Assembly: GCF_900207575.1 (NCBI RefSeq)
Contig: NZ_OAOQ01000002.1
Location: 300,587 to 364,586 of the forward strand
Source: Cereibacter ovatus
Lineage (GTDB): Bacteria > Pseudomonadota > Alphaproteobacteria > Rhodobacterales > Rhodobacteraceae
Reading direction: 5' to 3'
DNA length: 64,000 bases
Shown here: piece by piece, positions 9,260-17,070 of the stretch
Numbering within the stretch: position 1 is the first letter of the stretch
Layout of the letters: each line of letters begins with the position of its first letter
The notes under the pieces: generated by a model
Seen by the model: the letters and a program-made list of their open reading frames with translations, nothing else
What the model was told of the DNA's origin: nothing
The model's database searches: none
Made by a program: the position numbers and the translations under genes

Positions 9260-10162
9260 ATGCTTCGGATCATTGTCCTCGGCTCCGCAGCAGGTGGCGG
9301 CCTGCCGCAGTGGAACTGCAACTGCGCAGGCTGCCGAACCGCCCGCACCACGCCTGCGCTGCGCAACGGCCAATGCGCGCTGGCTGCCAGCGCCGACGGG
9401 GAAAACTGGTTCCTTGTCAACGCCTCGCCCGATCTGCGCCAGCAGATCCTGGATACACCGGCGCTGCAACCACGGCACGGCCTGCGCCATTCGCCCATCG
9501 CCGGCGTGATCCTGACCAACGCCGAGGTGGATGCCGTGGCGGGCCTTCTGACCCTGCGCGAAGGCTGGCCCTTTGCCCTTCATGCCCATGCCGACGTGCT
9601 GGCGGTTCTGACCGCCAACCCGATCTTTGACGTGCTGCGCGCGGATCTGGTGCCGCGCCTGCCCATGGCGCCCGAGGTGCCGTTCCAGCCGGCGCTGCCG
9701 GACGGGGCGCCTTCGGGGTTGACGGTCCGGGCTTTCACCGTCCCCGGCAAGCCCGCGCTTTACCGCGAGGACGCAGGTGCGGCCGAGGGCGACACGCTGG
9801 GTCTGCATCTGTCGGCCGGGGGGCGCCATGCCTTCATCCTGCCGGGCTGCGCCGAGGTGACGCCGGCGCTGGCCCAGCGGCTGCGGGGGGCGGATCTGGT
9901 GTTCTTTGACGGCACGCTCTGGTCGGATGACGAGATGATCCGCACCGGGCTGTCACAAAAGACCGGGCGGCGGATGGGGCATATCTCGATCTCGGGGCCG
10001 GATGGCGCGATGGCGGCGCTGGAACCCCTGGGCATCGCGCGCAAGGTGTTCGTCCATATCAACAATTCGAACCCGGTGCTGATCCCGGGTTCCCTGGAAA
10101 GAGCAGAGGTCGAACGCGCCGGCTGGTGCGTGCCCATCCCCGGAACGGAGTTTGTCGCATGA
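9260..10162 (+). CDS. pqqB: PQQ biosynthesis protein PqqB
   Basis: PqqB is a metallo-beta-lactamase-fold protein thought to hydroxylate the tyrosine part of the PQQ intermediate before PqqC. The 300-residue product starts LRIIVLGSAAGGGLPQWNC and carries the paired cysteines NCNCAGC near the N-terminus, typical of PqqB, followed by the NASPDLRQQI and DGTLWSDDE segments. The start at 9260 fits the family; longer frames run through pqqA. It overlaps pqqC in ATGA. Confidence 0.96.
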   Translation: MLRIIVLGSAAGGGLPQWNCNCAGCRTARTTPALRNGQCALAASADGENWFLVNASPDLRQQILDTPALQPRHGLRHSPIAGVILTNAEVDAVAGLLTLREGWPFALHAHADVLAVLTANPIFDVLRADLVPRLPMAPEVPFQPALPDGAPSGLTVRAFTVPGKPALYREDAGAAEGDTLGLHLSAGGRHAFILPGCAEVTPALAQRLRGADLVFFDGTLWSDDEMIRTGLSQKTGRRMGHISISGPDGAMAALEPLGIARKVFVHINNSNPVLIPGSLERAEVERAGWCVPIPGTEFVA

Positions 10163-10926
10163 GCCTTGACCTGACCCCGATGCTGTCGCCTGCCCGCCCG
10201 CTGGACAGCGCCGATGCGCTGGAAGACCGCCTGCGCGAAATCGGTGCCGCGCGCTATCACGACCGCCACCCGTTCCACCATCTGCTGCATGGCGGGCAGC
10301 TGACCAAGGGGCAGGTGCAGGCCTGGGCGCTGAACCGCTATTATTACCAATGCTCGATCCCGGTGAAGGATGCGGTGGTGATCTCGCGGTTTCGCGACCG
10401 GGCGACGCGGATCGAATGGCGCCACCGGCTGGAAGACCACGACGGGTCTGAAACGACCGAGGGCGGGATTGAACGCTGGCTGATCCTGACCGACGCGCTG
10501 GGCCTTGACCGCGGCTATGTGGAAAAGACCGAAGGCATCCTGCCGGCGACCCGGTTTGCGGTGGATGCCTATGTGCATTTCGTGCGCGACCAAACCCCGC
10601 TCGAGGCGATCGCCTCGTGTCTGACGGAACTGTTCGCGCCGAACATCCACCGTGAACGGATCGCGGGGATGCTGGCGCATTACGATTTCGTCAATCCCGG
10701 CGTGATGGCCTATTTCCAGCGCCGCCTGACACAGGCGCCGCGCGATGCCGATTATGCGCTGCGCTATGTGCGTGCGCATGCAACCACCCCCGAAACGCGC
10801 GAGGCGGTCTGTAACGCCCTGATCTTCAAGACCCAGGTGCTGTGGACCCAGCTTGACGCGCTGCACCATGCCTATGTTCTGGGCCACATCCCCCCCGGCG
10901 CCTTCGTCCCCGAGGAGATGCGATGA
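10159..10926 (+). CDS. pqqC: Pyrroloquinoline-quinone synthase PqqC
   Basis: PqqC is a cofactor-free oxidase with a heme-oxygenase-like helical fold. It performs the final ring closure and eight-electron oxidation of AHQQ to PQQ. The 255-residue product has the diagnostic YHDRHPFHHLLHGG and NRYYYQCSIPVKDA stretches and the EDHDG segment. ATGA overlaps with pqqB and pqqD indicate a tightly coupled operon. Confidence 0.97.
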   Translation: MSLDLTPMLSPARPLDSADALEDRLREIGAARYHDRHPFHHLLHGGQLTKGQVQAWALNRYYYQCSIPVKDAVVISRFRDRATRIEWRHRLEDHDGSETTEGGIERWLILTDALGLDRGYVEKTEGILPATRFAVDAYVHFVRDQTPLEAIASCLTELFAPNIHRERIAGMLAHYDFVNPGVMAYFQRRLTQAPRDADYALRYVRAHATTPETREAVCNALIFKTQVLWTQLDALHHAYVLGHIPPGAFVPEEMR

Positions 10927-11219
10927 GCCGCGCGGTCCTGATCCCCGACAGCCGCGTGAGCCTTGCCCGGCACGCCAGGCTGCGCTTTGACGGCCTGCGC
11001 GGGCGCTGGATGCTGCTGGTGCCGGAAAAGGTGATGACGCCCGACGATATCTGCGTCGAGATCCTTCAGCTTTGCGATGGGCAGGCCAGCATCGCCAGCA
11101 TCGCCGCCACGCTTGAGGCGAAATATGTGGCCCCCCCCGGCGTGATCGCGCGCGAGGTGCTGGACCTGCTGCAAGACCTGTCCGACCGGGGCTTTCTGAC
11201 CGACAGACAGGTCGCTTGA
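10923..11219 (+). CDS. pqqD: PqqA-binding chaperone PqqD
   Basis: PqqD is a winged-helix RiPP recognition element that presents PqqA to the radical SAM enzyme PqqE. The 98-residue product contains the family signatures RFDGLRGRWMLLVPE and ILQLCDG. An eight-C run at 11132-11139 lies within the Ala-Pro-Pro codons. It overlaps pqqC by ATGA and its TGA shares a base with the pqqE ATG. Confidence 0.95.
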   Translation: MSRAVLIPDSRVSLARHARLRFDGLRGRWMLLVPEKVMTPDDICVEILQLCDGQASIASIAATLEAKYVAPPGVIAREVLDLLQDLSDRGFLTDRQVA

Positions 11220-12355
11220 TGGAAGATCGCGCCCTTCCCGACACCGAGACCCCCACCGCCTACAGCATCCCGATGGCGGTGCTGGCGGAACTGACGCATC
11301 GCTGCCCGTTGCAATGCCCCTATTGCTCGAACCCGGTCGAGATGGAGCAGGCCAGCCGCGAACTGTCCACCGCCGAATGGCAGCGCGTGATGGGCGAGCT
11401 GGCGGCGCTGGGGGTGTTGCAGATCCACTTTTCGGGCGGCGAGCCCTTGGTGCGCAAGGATCTGGTGGATCTGGTGGCCCATGCCGACGGGGTGGGGCTT
11501 TATACCAACCTGATCACCTCGGCGGTGATGCTGACCGAAGCCAGGGTCGCGGCACTGGCCGAAGCGGGGCTGGCGCATGTCCAGATCAGCGTGCAGGGTG
11601 CGACGGCGGCGGTTGCCGACCGGGTGGGCGGCTTTCGCGACGGCCACGCAAAGAAGGTGCAGGCGGCGGAATGGGTGCGTGCGGCGGGGCTTGCGCTGAC
11701 GCTGAATGCGGTGATGCATCGCCAGAACCTGCACCAACTGCCCGAGATCGTCGACATGGCGGTGGCGATGGGGGCGCAGCGGCTTGAGGTGGCCCATGTG
11801 CAGTATTACGGCTGGGCGCTGAAGAACCGCGCGGCGCTGATGCCCTCGGTCGCGCAACTGGACGAAGCGACACGGGTGGTCGAACAGGCACAGGCGCGCC
11901 TGTCCGGGGTGCTGGCGATCGATTATGTGATCCCCGACTATTACGCGGTGCGGCCCAAGACCTGCATGGGGGGCTGGGGGCGGCAGTTCTTCAATATCTC
12001 GCCCTCGGGCAAGGTGCTGCCCTGCCATGCGGCCGAAACCATCACCGGCCTGCGGTTCGATTCGGTGCGCGAGGCGCCGCTGGCCGAGATCTGGCACCGA
12101 TCCGAGGCGCTGAACCGCTATCGCGGCACGGCCTGGATGAAAGAGCCGTGCCGAAGCTGCGCCCATGCCGAAGAGGATTTCGGCGGCTGCCGCTGTCAGG
12201 CTTTCGCACTGGCGGGCGATGCCGCGGCGACCGACCCGGCCTGCGCGCTGTCGCCGCTTCATGCGCAGGTCTTTGCGCTGGCGGATACCGAGGCAGCGAC
12301 GGGGGGGGATCGGTTCCTTTACCGCAACTTCTCGGGCGGGGTGCCTGAGGCCTGA
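11219..12355 (+). CDS. pqqE: Radical SAM enzyme PqqE
   Basis: PqqE uses SAM to form the C-C bond between the Glu and Tyr of PqqA, the first step of PQQ synthesis. The 378-residue product has the radical SAM motif Cys29-x3-Cys33-x2-Cys36 (CPLQCPYC), GGEP-type SAM contact SGGEPL, and a C-terminal SPASM domain with auxiliary-cluster cysteines around CMGGWG, CHAA and CRSCAHAEEDFGGCRC. The ATG at 11219 overlaps the pqqD stop. A G8 run at 12301-12308 lies near the 3' end. Its last 37 bases overlap the convergent decarboxylase gene. Confidence 0.97.
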   Translation: MEDRALPDTETPTAYSIPMAVLAELTHRCPLQCPYCSNPVEMEQASRELSTAEWQRVMGELAALGVLQIHFSGGEPLVRKDLVDLVAHADGVGLYTNLITSAVMLTEARVAALAEAGLAHVQISVQGATAAVADRVGGFRDGHAKKVQAAEWVRAAGLALTLNAVMHRQNLHQLPEIVDMAVAMGAQRLEVAHVQYYGWALKNRAALMPSVAQLDEATRVVEQAQARLSGVLAIDYVIPDYYAVRPKTCMGGWGRQFFNISPSGKVLPCHAAETITGLRFDSVREAPLAEIWHRSEALNRYRGTAWMKEPCRSCAHAEEDFGGCRCQAFALAGDAAATDPACALSPLHAQVFALADTEAATGGDRFLYRNFSGGVPEA

Positions 12356-13311
12356 AGGGCGGAGTCAAGCCGGTGCCATTCCGGTTCCTCGCCCGGCAGG
12401 CCAAGGCGGATCAGCCGGTCGGACCATGGGAAGATCCGGCTCCAGATCCTTGCACGGGCTAGGTGGTCCTGCGCGGCGGTGGCGTCGGGCGTGGCGTAAA
12501 GCCGGAACAGATGCGCGCCGCCGGCAAGGGTCCAGCCGGCGCGGGCGGCGATGGCGTCAAGGCGCAGGGTCTCGGCTTCAAGCCGGGCGGTGGTGTCCCG
12601 GACCCAGGCTCTGTCGGCCAGCGCCACCGCCCCGGCCACAAGCGCAGGCCCCGAGACCGCCCAAGGCCCCGCCAGTCCCGTCAGCCGGTCGATGTCGGCT
12701 GGGCTGCCCAGAACGAAGCCCAGCCGCAGCCCCGCCAGCCCATAGAACTTGCCGAACGACCGCAGCACCAGCAGGCCGGGCAGCCCCGCCTCGGGGGTCA
12801 GCGACAGCGCGGGCACCGGATCGGCGAAGCTTTCATCGACCAGCAGCCGGCCCACCCGTGGCAGCAGCGCCTTCAGCGCGTCGGGTTCATGCCGGCGTCC
12901 GTCGGGGTTGTTCGGATTGACCACCACCGCGAGGTCGGCGCCAGCCAGTGCGGGCAGGTCGGCAACCTCTTCGACGCGCCAGCCGGCGGCGCGCAGGCTG
13001 GCGGCGTGTTCGTTGTAGGTCGGCCCCAGCACGCGCGCCATGCCGGGCGCGGCCAGCCGCGGCACCAACTGGATCGCCGCCTGCGCCCCGGCGACGGCCA
13101 GCATCGGCGCTGCGGTCCGATAGGCGGTGCGGGCGGCCTGTGTCAGCGCCGCCAGCGCCGCGGCATCGGGCAGGGCGGTCAGCGCGCGGGCAGGCAGCGC
13201 GGGCATCGGATAGGGGCGGCGGTTGATCCCGGTCGACAGGTCAAGCCAGTCGTCGGGCGCGCCGCCAAAGAGGGCCGCCGCCGCATCGAGATTGCCACCG
13301 TGATCGCGCAT
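12319..13311 (-). CDS. cobC: L-threonine-O-3-phosphate decarboxylase (CobC / enteric CobD)
   Basis: This PLP fold-type I aminotransferase-like enzyme decarboxylates threonine phosphate to (R)-1-amino-2-propanol phosphate, the linker of the cobalamin nucleotide loop. The 330-residue product has NPNNPDGR, the VDESFAD segment and the PLP lysine at about residue 188 in RSFGKFYGLAGLR. It starts 12 bases after the kinase gene and is the third gene of the riboswitch operon. Its final 37 bases overlap the end of convergent pqqE. The name follows the aerobic-pathway nomenclature; the Salmonella homologue is CobD. Confidence 0.92.
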   Translation of the reverse strand: MRDHGGNLDAAAALFGGAPDDWLDLSTGINRRPYPMPALPARALTALPDAAALAALTQAARTAYRTAAPMLAVAGAQAAIQLVPRLAAPGMARVLGPTYNEHAASLRAAGWRVEEVADLPALAGADLAVVVNPNNPDGRRHEPDALKALLPRVGRLLVDESFADPVPALSLTPEAGLPGLLVLRSFGKFYGLAGLRLGFVLGSPADIDRLTGLAGPWAVSGPALVAGAVALADRAWVRDTTARLEAETLRLDAIAARAGWTLAGGAHLFRLYATPDATAAQDHLARARIWSRIFPWSDRLIRLGLPGEEPEWHRLDSALQASGTPPEKLR

Positions 13312-13323
13312 GTCGTCCTCTGT

Positions 13324-14166
13324 TCAGGCGGGGGAAGGTCCACCTATCCCGAACCGGGTGATGAGCGAAAAGCCCGCCGCGCGCAACATCCCCTCGGCAG
13401 GCAAGGGGGCCTGACCGGGCGGAAAGATCAGCGCCCGCGCCGGCCCGGTATGGCCGATCGCCCAGCCAAGCGCACCCAGCCGCGCGGCCAGCGCAGGCGT
13501 CGGGTCATGGGCCGGGCCCCGCAGCGCAAGGCAGCGCGCCGCCGATTCCGAGGCAAGAACCGCCAGCCGCGCCAGATTGGCCCCGCGCCAGTCGGCCACC
13601 AGATCGGAAATGTCGGGAAAGCGCAGGTCGGCGGGATCGGTGCGGCAGGCCGGGCCCAGAAAGCCGCCGACGATGTCCATCCGCGGCAGCGGCGGCAGCC
13701 GGTCCAGCACCCGCCCCATGCGCGATGCCCAGAGCATCCGGCCGGGATCGGTGAACATCAGCGGGTCGCTGGCGCCCTCGCTGTCAAGGCAGGCGCGGGC
13801 GATCCGGTCCTCGTCGGTCACGCCCGCCGCGCGCAGCACCGCCACCCGCGCCGCGGTCGAGGCCCCCGCGCCGCCCCCCGGCGGCATGTCGGCCGTCAGC
13901 CGGAACCGCCCGTGCGGGGATACCCCCGCCGCTGCGCACAGCCGGCGCAGCACCGGCAGCGTCAAGAGCCGTGCCCCCGGCTGATGCAGCGCCAACCGGC
14001 CCGCGTGCCAATGCACTTCGGCGGCCAGACTGGGGCAGGGCAGGGTGACAAGCGCCAGCGGGCCGTCGGGGCCAAGGCGGCCCTGAAGCAACTCGCCCAG
14101 ATGGCCCGCGACCCGCACGGTCGGGCCGGGGCGGGCCGCGGCCGCGGTCAGCCGGTCAAGCCGCAT
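13324..14166 (-). CDS. GHMP-family L-threonine kinase (PduX/BluE type)
   Basis: The 280-residue product has the GHMP-kinase glycine-rich ATP loop PPGGGAGASTA at residues 95-105 and an N-terminal RVAGHLGELLQG segment typical of the PduX group. In this pathway such a kinase phosphorylates L-threonine for the downstream decarboxylase; a rhodobacterial L-threonine kinase has been described under the name BluE. The ATG at 14166 shares a base with the upstream TGA (TGATG). The adjacent decarboxylase and upstream riboswitch make the assignment strong, although the exact subfamily name is inferred. Confidence 0.82.
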   Translation of the reverse strand: MRLDRLTAAAARPGPTVRVAGHLGELLQGRLGPDGPLALVTLPCPSLAAEVHWHAGRLALHQPGARLLTLPVLRRLCAAAGVSPHGRFRLTADMPPGGGAGASTAARVAVLRAAGVTDEDRIARACLDSEGASDPLMFTDPGRMLWASRMGRVLDRLPPLPRMDIVGGFLGPACRTDPADLRFPDISDLVADWRGANLARLAVLASESAARCLALRGPAHDPTPALAARLGALGWAIGHTGPARALIFPPGQAPLPAEGMLRAAGFSLITRFGIGGPSPA

Positions 14167-14549
14167 CAATGCAACCCCGCCGCTGACCGGGCCGATTGCG
14201 CCACGACCATCGCCGCCGGTTCCGGCCGCGCCCGCGCCGGGCGCCCGCTGCCGCCTGCGCCCAGCAACAGGTCGGCCATGTCCACCAGATCGGGCGACCA
14301 GTCCGACGGCTCCATGTCGCAGAACAGGTGCAGCCGGTCCGGCGTCAGCCGGAACAGCGCGGTGCAGGCCCGGTCGCAGCCCGACAGGCGGACACAGCCC
14401 TGCATCTCGAATCCCGGTTGAAGCAGCGCACCGGCCGTCGTCACCGAGCGCCCGAGATGGTCCAGCACCGCAAGCCCTTCGCGGCATGGCTCGCCGCGGT
14501 GCCGGCACAGGGTGCAACTGTAGGTCCGGCCATTCTTCGTCACGATCAT
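14166..14549 (-). CDS. DUF1636-like cysteine-rich protein in cobalamin operon
   Basis: The 127-residue product has seven cysteines: Cys12, Cys15, Cys22, Cys52, Cys58, Cys62 and Cys77. The CTLCRHRGEPC start, the GCVRLSGCDRAC core and the LFCDMEP end match the DUF1636 (COG5469) family of predicted metal-binding proteins, which resemble thioredoxin-like ferredoxins. The ATG at 14549 follows GGAGG; no good start lies between it and the riboswitch. It is the first gene of the riboswitch-controlled operon and is coupled to the threonine kinase. Its biochemical role is unknown; metal handling or an iron-sulfur redox role for cobalamin assembly is inference. Confidence 0.75.
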   Translation of the reverse strand: MIVTKNGRTYSCTLCRHRGEPCREGLAVLDHLGRSVTTAGALLQPGFEMQGCVRLSGCDRACTALFRLTPDRLHLFCDMEPSDWSPDLVDMADLLLGAGGSGRPARARPEPAAMVVAQSARSAAGLH

Positions 14550-14631
14550 CGCGCCCTCCGCGCAGCGAAGGCAGGCAGGCGCAGGGACAGCCCCTTGCGC
14601 CGGGACACCCTGCCCGGGGTCAACATATGAC

Positions 14632-14800
14632 GGCAGGTCTCCTGACTTGCGGGTCATCGCTTGTCCCGCCCTTCCCGGCCTGTCCTGTGCCAGTGGGCAT
14701 GATGGGACGCACTTACCGCCTACAGTTGCGGGGGCAGTCGTGGCTTTGGGCCGGGGCCCGCACCACATTCCCTTTTCACCCGGATCTGGATCCGGGAACC
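14632..14800 (-). ncRNA. Cobalamin (AdoCbl) riboswitch
   Basis: Read on the minus strand, the region carries the conserved aptamer blocks in order: AAGGGAATGTGGTGC, AAAGCCACGACTGCCCCCGC, the GCAACTGTAG block, GCCCACTGGC, CCGGGAAGG, and the B12 box AGTCAGGAGACCTGCC at 14647-14632. The 5' boundary near 14800 is approximate; a GGATCCAGATCCGG palindromic segment lies there. It sits about 80 bases upstream of the DUF1636 gene start and should repress this operon when adenosylcobalamin is abundant. Confidence 0.95.
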
Positions 14801-14857
14801 GTCGCGGTCAGCATCGGGCTTTCCCTGTCGCCGCGCAAGTCCCGCCGCGCCGCAGGG

Positions 14858-15877
14858 CTACAGGTCGATGTCGAGCGTTACCGGAAAATGGTCCGAGGCC
14901 GAAAGCAGCGCCTGCTGCAACTCGGGCGTGCGCAGGCAGTTCGGATCGTTCAGCGGATGCCAGATCCGCCAGTGCGGCGCCTTGGCCGCAAGATCGGGCG
15001 AGACCATGATGAAATCCAGCAGCGCCTCGAAATACTGCTGGTCGGGGGCCAGCCAGAAACGGGCGGTGCTGGGGGTGATGCCCACCTTCTGCGTCAGGGC
15101 CATCCGGGCGTGCGGTTCGTGCAGGCGCATGTCGGGCGGGACATCGGCGCCCAGAACGATTTCGACCCCGGAATGACCGAACAGCTTTTCATATTCGTCC
15201 AGACCGGGGCCATCGTTGAAATCGCCCATCACGATCAGGCTTTGATGCCGCGCCAGATGCGTGTCGACCCGGCGCCGCAGCCAGACACATTCGGCCAGTT
15301 GCTGGCGCCGGTTCTGAATGCCGGCCCGGGCCATCTCGGACGGGCTGCGGGCGCCGCGCGGGGCCTTGGACTTGGCATGAACCCCGATCATGCGCAGCGG
15401 ATGGCCCTCGGCCCGGATGGCGAGTTCCAGCGGCGGCTTGGAAAAGCTGATCAATTCGGGGGTGGCATCCACGTCGATGTCGAAGCGGAACGTCTCGTCG
15501 AAGCGGGGCGCCCTGGCCGAGTGCCAGGGATCGTGGCGGGCCTCGATCCGGGCGGGATCATAAAGCAGCGCGATTTCCTGATCGGTCGGGTTGGCAAAGC
15601 CCATGACGGCGCGGCTGGTGCGCAACTCGAAGGCTTTCGCGAAGGACTCCAGTGCCTTGACGGTCGATCGGCGCGAGCCCTGATTGGGGGCCTCGATCAC
15701 CATGATCGCGTCGGCATCCATCGCGGTGAAGACGATGCCCAGCGATTCGATCTGGTCGCGGCGGGTGATCTCATAGCGGCCTGACAGTTCGTTGTCGGGC
15801 AGCAGCCGGCCGCGGTCGTCAAACAGGCTGTTGAACCATTCGATGTTGTAGGTTGCGATTCGGAACCGCGCGGCCAT
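14858..15877 (-). CDS. Endonuclease/exonuclease/phosphatase-family protein
   Basis: The 339-residue product belongs to the EEP fold (Mg-dependent phosphodiesterases such as ExoIII, DNase I and inositol phosphatases). Motifs are ATYNIEWF near the N-terminus, the metal-binding Glu in IMVIEAPN, VMGDFNDGPG and the C-terminal SASDHFPV with the catalytic Asp-His pair. No signal peptide is seen, so it is probably cytoplasmic. It begins one base after the J-domain gene stop. The substrate is unknown. It closes the co-directional run from perM. Confidence 0.8.
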   Translation of the reverse strand: MAARFRIATYNIEWFNSLFDDRGRLLPDNELSGRYEITRRDQIESLGIVFTAMDADAIMVIEAPNQGSRRSTVKALESFAKAFELRTSRAVMGFANPTDQEIALLYDPARIEARHDPWHSARAPRFDETFRFDIDVDATPELISFSKPPLELAIRAEGHPLRMIGVHAKSKAPRGARSPSEMARAGIQNRRQQLAECVWLRRRVDTHLARHQSLIVMGDFNDGPGLDEYEKLFGHSGVEIVLGADVPPDMRLHEPHARMALTQKVGITPSTARFWLAPDQQYFEALLDFIMVSPDLAAKAPHWRIWHPLNDPNCLRTPELQQALLSASDHFPVTLDIDL

Positions 15878-15878
15878 C

Positions 15879-16562
15879 TTACGCTGCCTGTTTCGCGCTG
15901 ATTTCTTCCCACGCGCGGTTGATGTCGATCAGGCGCCGCTCGGCCAGCCTGACGGCTTCCTCGGGGACGCCTCGGGCCACCATCCGGTCGGGGTGACAGT
16001 TGCGCACCGCCTGTTTCCAGGCCCGGCGCACCTCGGGCAGCGGGGCATCCGCCGCCACGCCCAGCACGTCGTAAGGATCGCGGGGGGCGGTGTCGACGAA
16101 CCGGGCGCGCAACGCGCGAAAGCAGCGATCGCCCACGCCGAAGATGCGTGCGACCTCGGTCAGAAAGGCATCCTCGCGCGGGTGATAGTGGCCGTCCGCG
16201 ACCGAGATATGAAACAGCCCTTCCAGCAGATCGACAAGGATGCGGTCGTCGCCCTTGAACATGCCCTTGATCTTGCGGGCATAAGCGTCAAAGCCCGCCA
16301 CATCCTGCCGGGCAAGGTTGAACACGCGGGCGGCGTTCGCTTCTTCGCCGGGCGGGATGGCAAAGATCTGGCGAAAGGCCGCCACCTCGTCGCGGGTCAC
16401 CTGTCCGTCGGCCTTGGCCATCTTGGCCCCCAGCGCGATCACCGCAATGGTGAACGCGACCGAGCGTTCGGGCCGGGCGCGCAGGCGGTCCAGCACGACC
16501 GACAGCCCTTCGCCGGTGGCAAGGGCCGACACGGCGGCGGTGATGCGGCTCCAGATCGACAT
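15879..16562 (-). CDS. TerB/J-domain co-chaperone (DjlA-like)
   Basis: The 227-residue product combines an N-terminal TerB-like helical domain (about 25-150, with AKADGQVTRDEV and SVADGHYHPREDAFL acidic repeats) with a C-terminal J domain whose HPD motif is residues 190-192. This is the DjlA/DjiA arrangement, which stimulates DnaK ATPase. No clear transmembrane segment is present, unlike E. coli DjlA, though residues 34-48 are hydrophobic. It is followed immediately by the EEP gene. Confidence 0.85.
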   Translation of the reverse strand: MSIWSRITAAVSALATGEGLSVVLDRLRARPERSVAFTIAVIALGAKMAKADGQVTRDEVAAFRQIFAIPPGEEANAARVFNLARQDVAGFDAYARKIKGMFKGDDRILVDLLEGLFHISVADGHYHPREDAFLTEVARIFGVGDRCFRALRARFVDTAPRDPYDVLGVAADAPLPEVRRAWKQAVRNCHPDRMVARGVPEEAVRLAERRLIDINRAWEEISAKQAA

Positions 16563-16593
16563 GGGGCCAGCATAGCCCCCCGGGAACCCGCTG

Positions 16594-17070
16594 TCAGGAG
16601 AGGAATTTCTGCATCAGCACAAGGTCAAGCCACTGTCCCGCCTTGCGCCCCACCTGCGGCAGCACCGCCACTTCCGCAAAACCCACCGCGGCATGGAAGG
16701 CGCGGCCTTCGGGATTGGCCGCGCTGACGCCTGCAAACAGCGAATGGGCGCCGCCGGCGCGGGCGTGATCCTCGATGGCTGAGATCAGCGCCCGGCCGAC
16801 CCCGCGACCGCGTGCCGCAGGCCCGAGGATGATCGTATGTTCCATCGTGTGGCGATAGCCGACGCCGCCGCGGAACTGGGTGTAGGTGGCGAAGCCCAAC
16901 GGCCCCGCGCCTTCGTCCGCGACAAGGAAAGCGGGGCGGGTGGCGATCATCTCGCGCATCTCGTCGGCGGTCTTTTCAATCCAGTTGAAGGTCACCAGCG
17001 TCTCGCGGATTTCCGCGTTCCAGATCGCCAGCAGCGCGGGCACATCCTCGGGGGTGGCGGGGCGGATCAT
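16594..17070 (-). CDS. GNAT N-acetyltransferase, phosphinothricin-acetyltransferase-like
   Basis: The 158-residue single-domain GNAT has the acetyl-CoA loop GPAARGRGVGRAL and the PAT-type features WNAEIRETLVTFNW and RHTMEHTIILGP. Proteins of this group acetylate phosphinothricin-like amino acids, methionine derivatives or other small amines; the natural substrate cannot be read from sequence. Its ATG overlaps the ppx stop in ATGA, so it is co-translated with the polyphosphate genes. Confidence 0.82.
   Translation of the reverse strand: MIRPATPEDVPALLAIWNAEIRETLVTFNWIEKTADEMREMIATRPAFLVADEGAGPLGFATYTQFRGGVGYRHTMEHTIILGPAARGRGVGRALISAIEDHARAGGAHSLFAGVSAANPEGRAFHAAVGFAEVAVLPQVGRKAGQWLDLVLMQKFLS

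Noticed and set aside
12463-14421. 652-codon plus-strand frame
   Set aside because: It is antisense to the threonine kinase and decarboxylase genes, both with clear active-site motifs.
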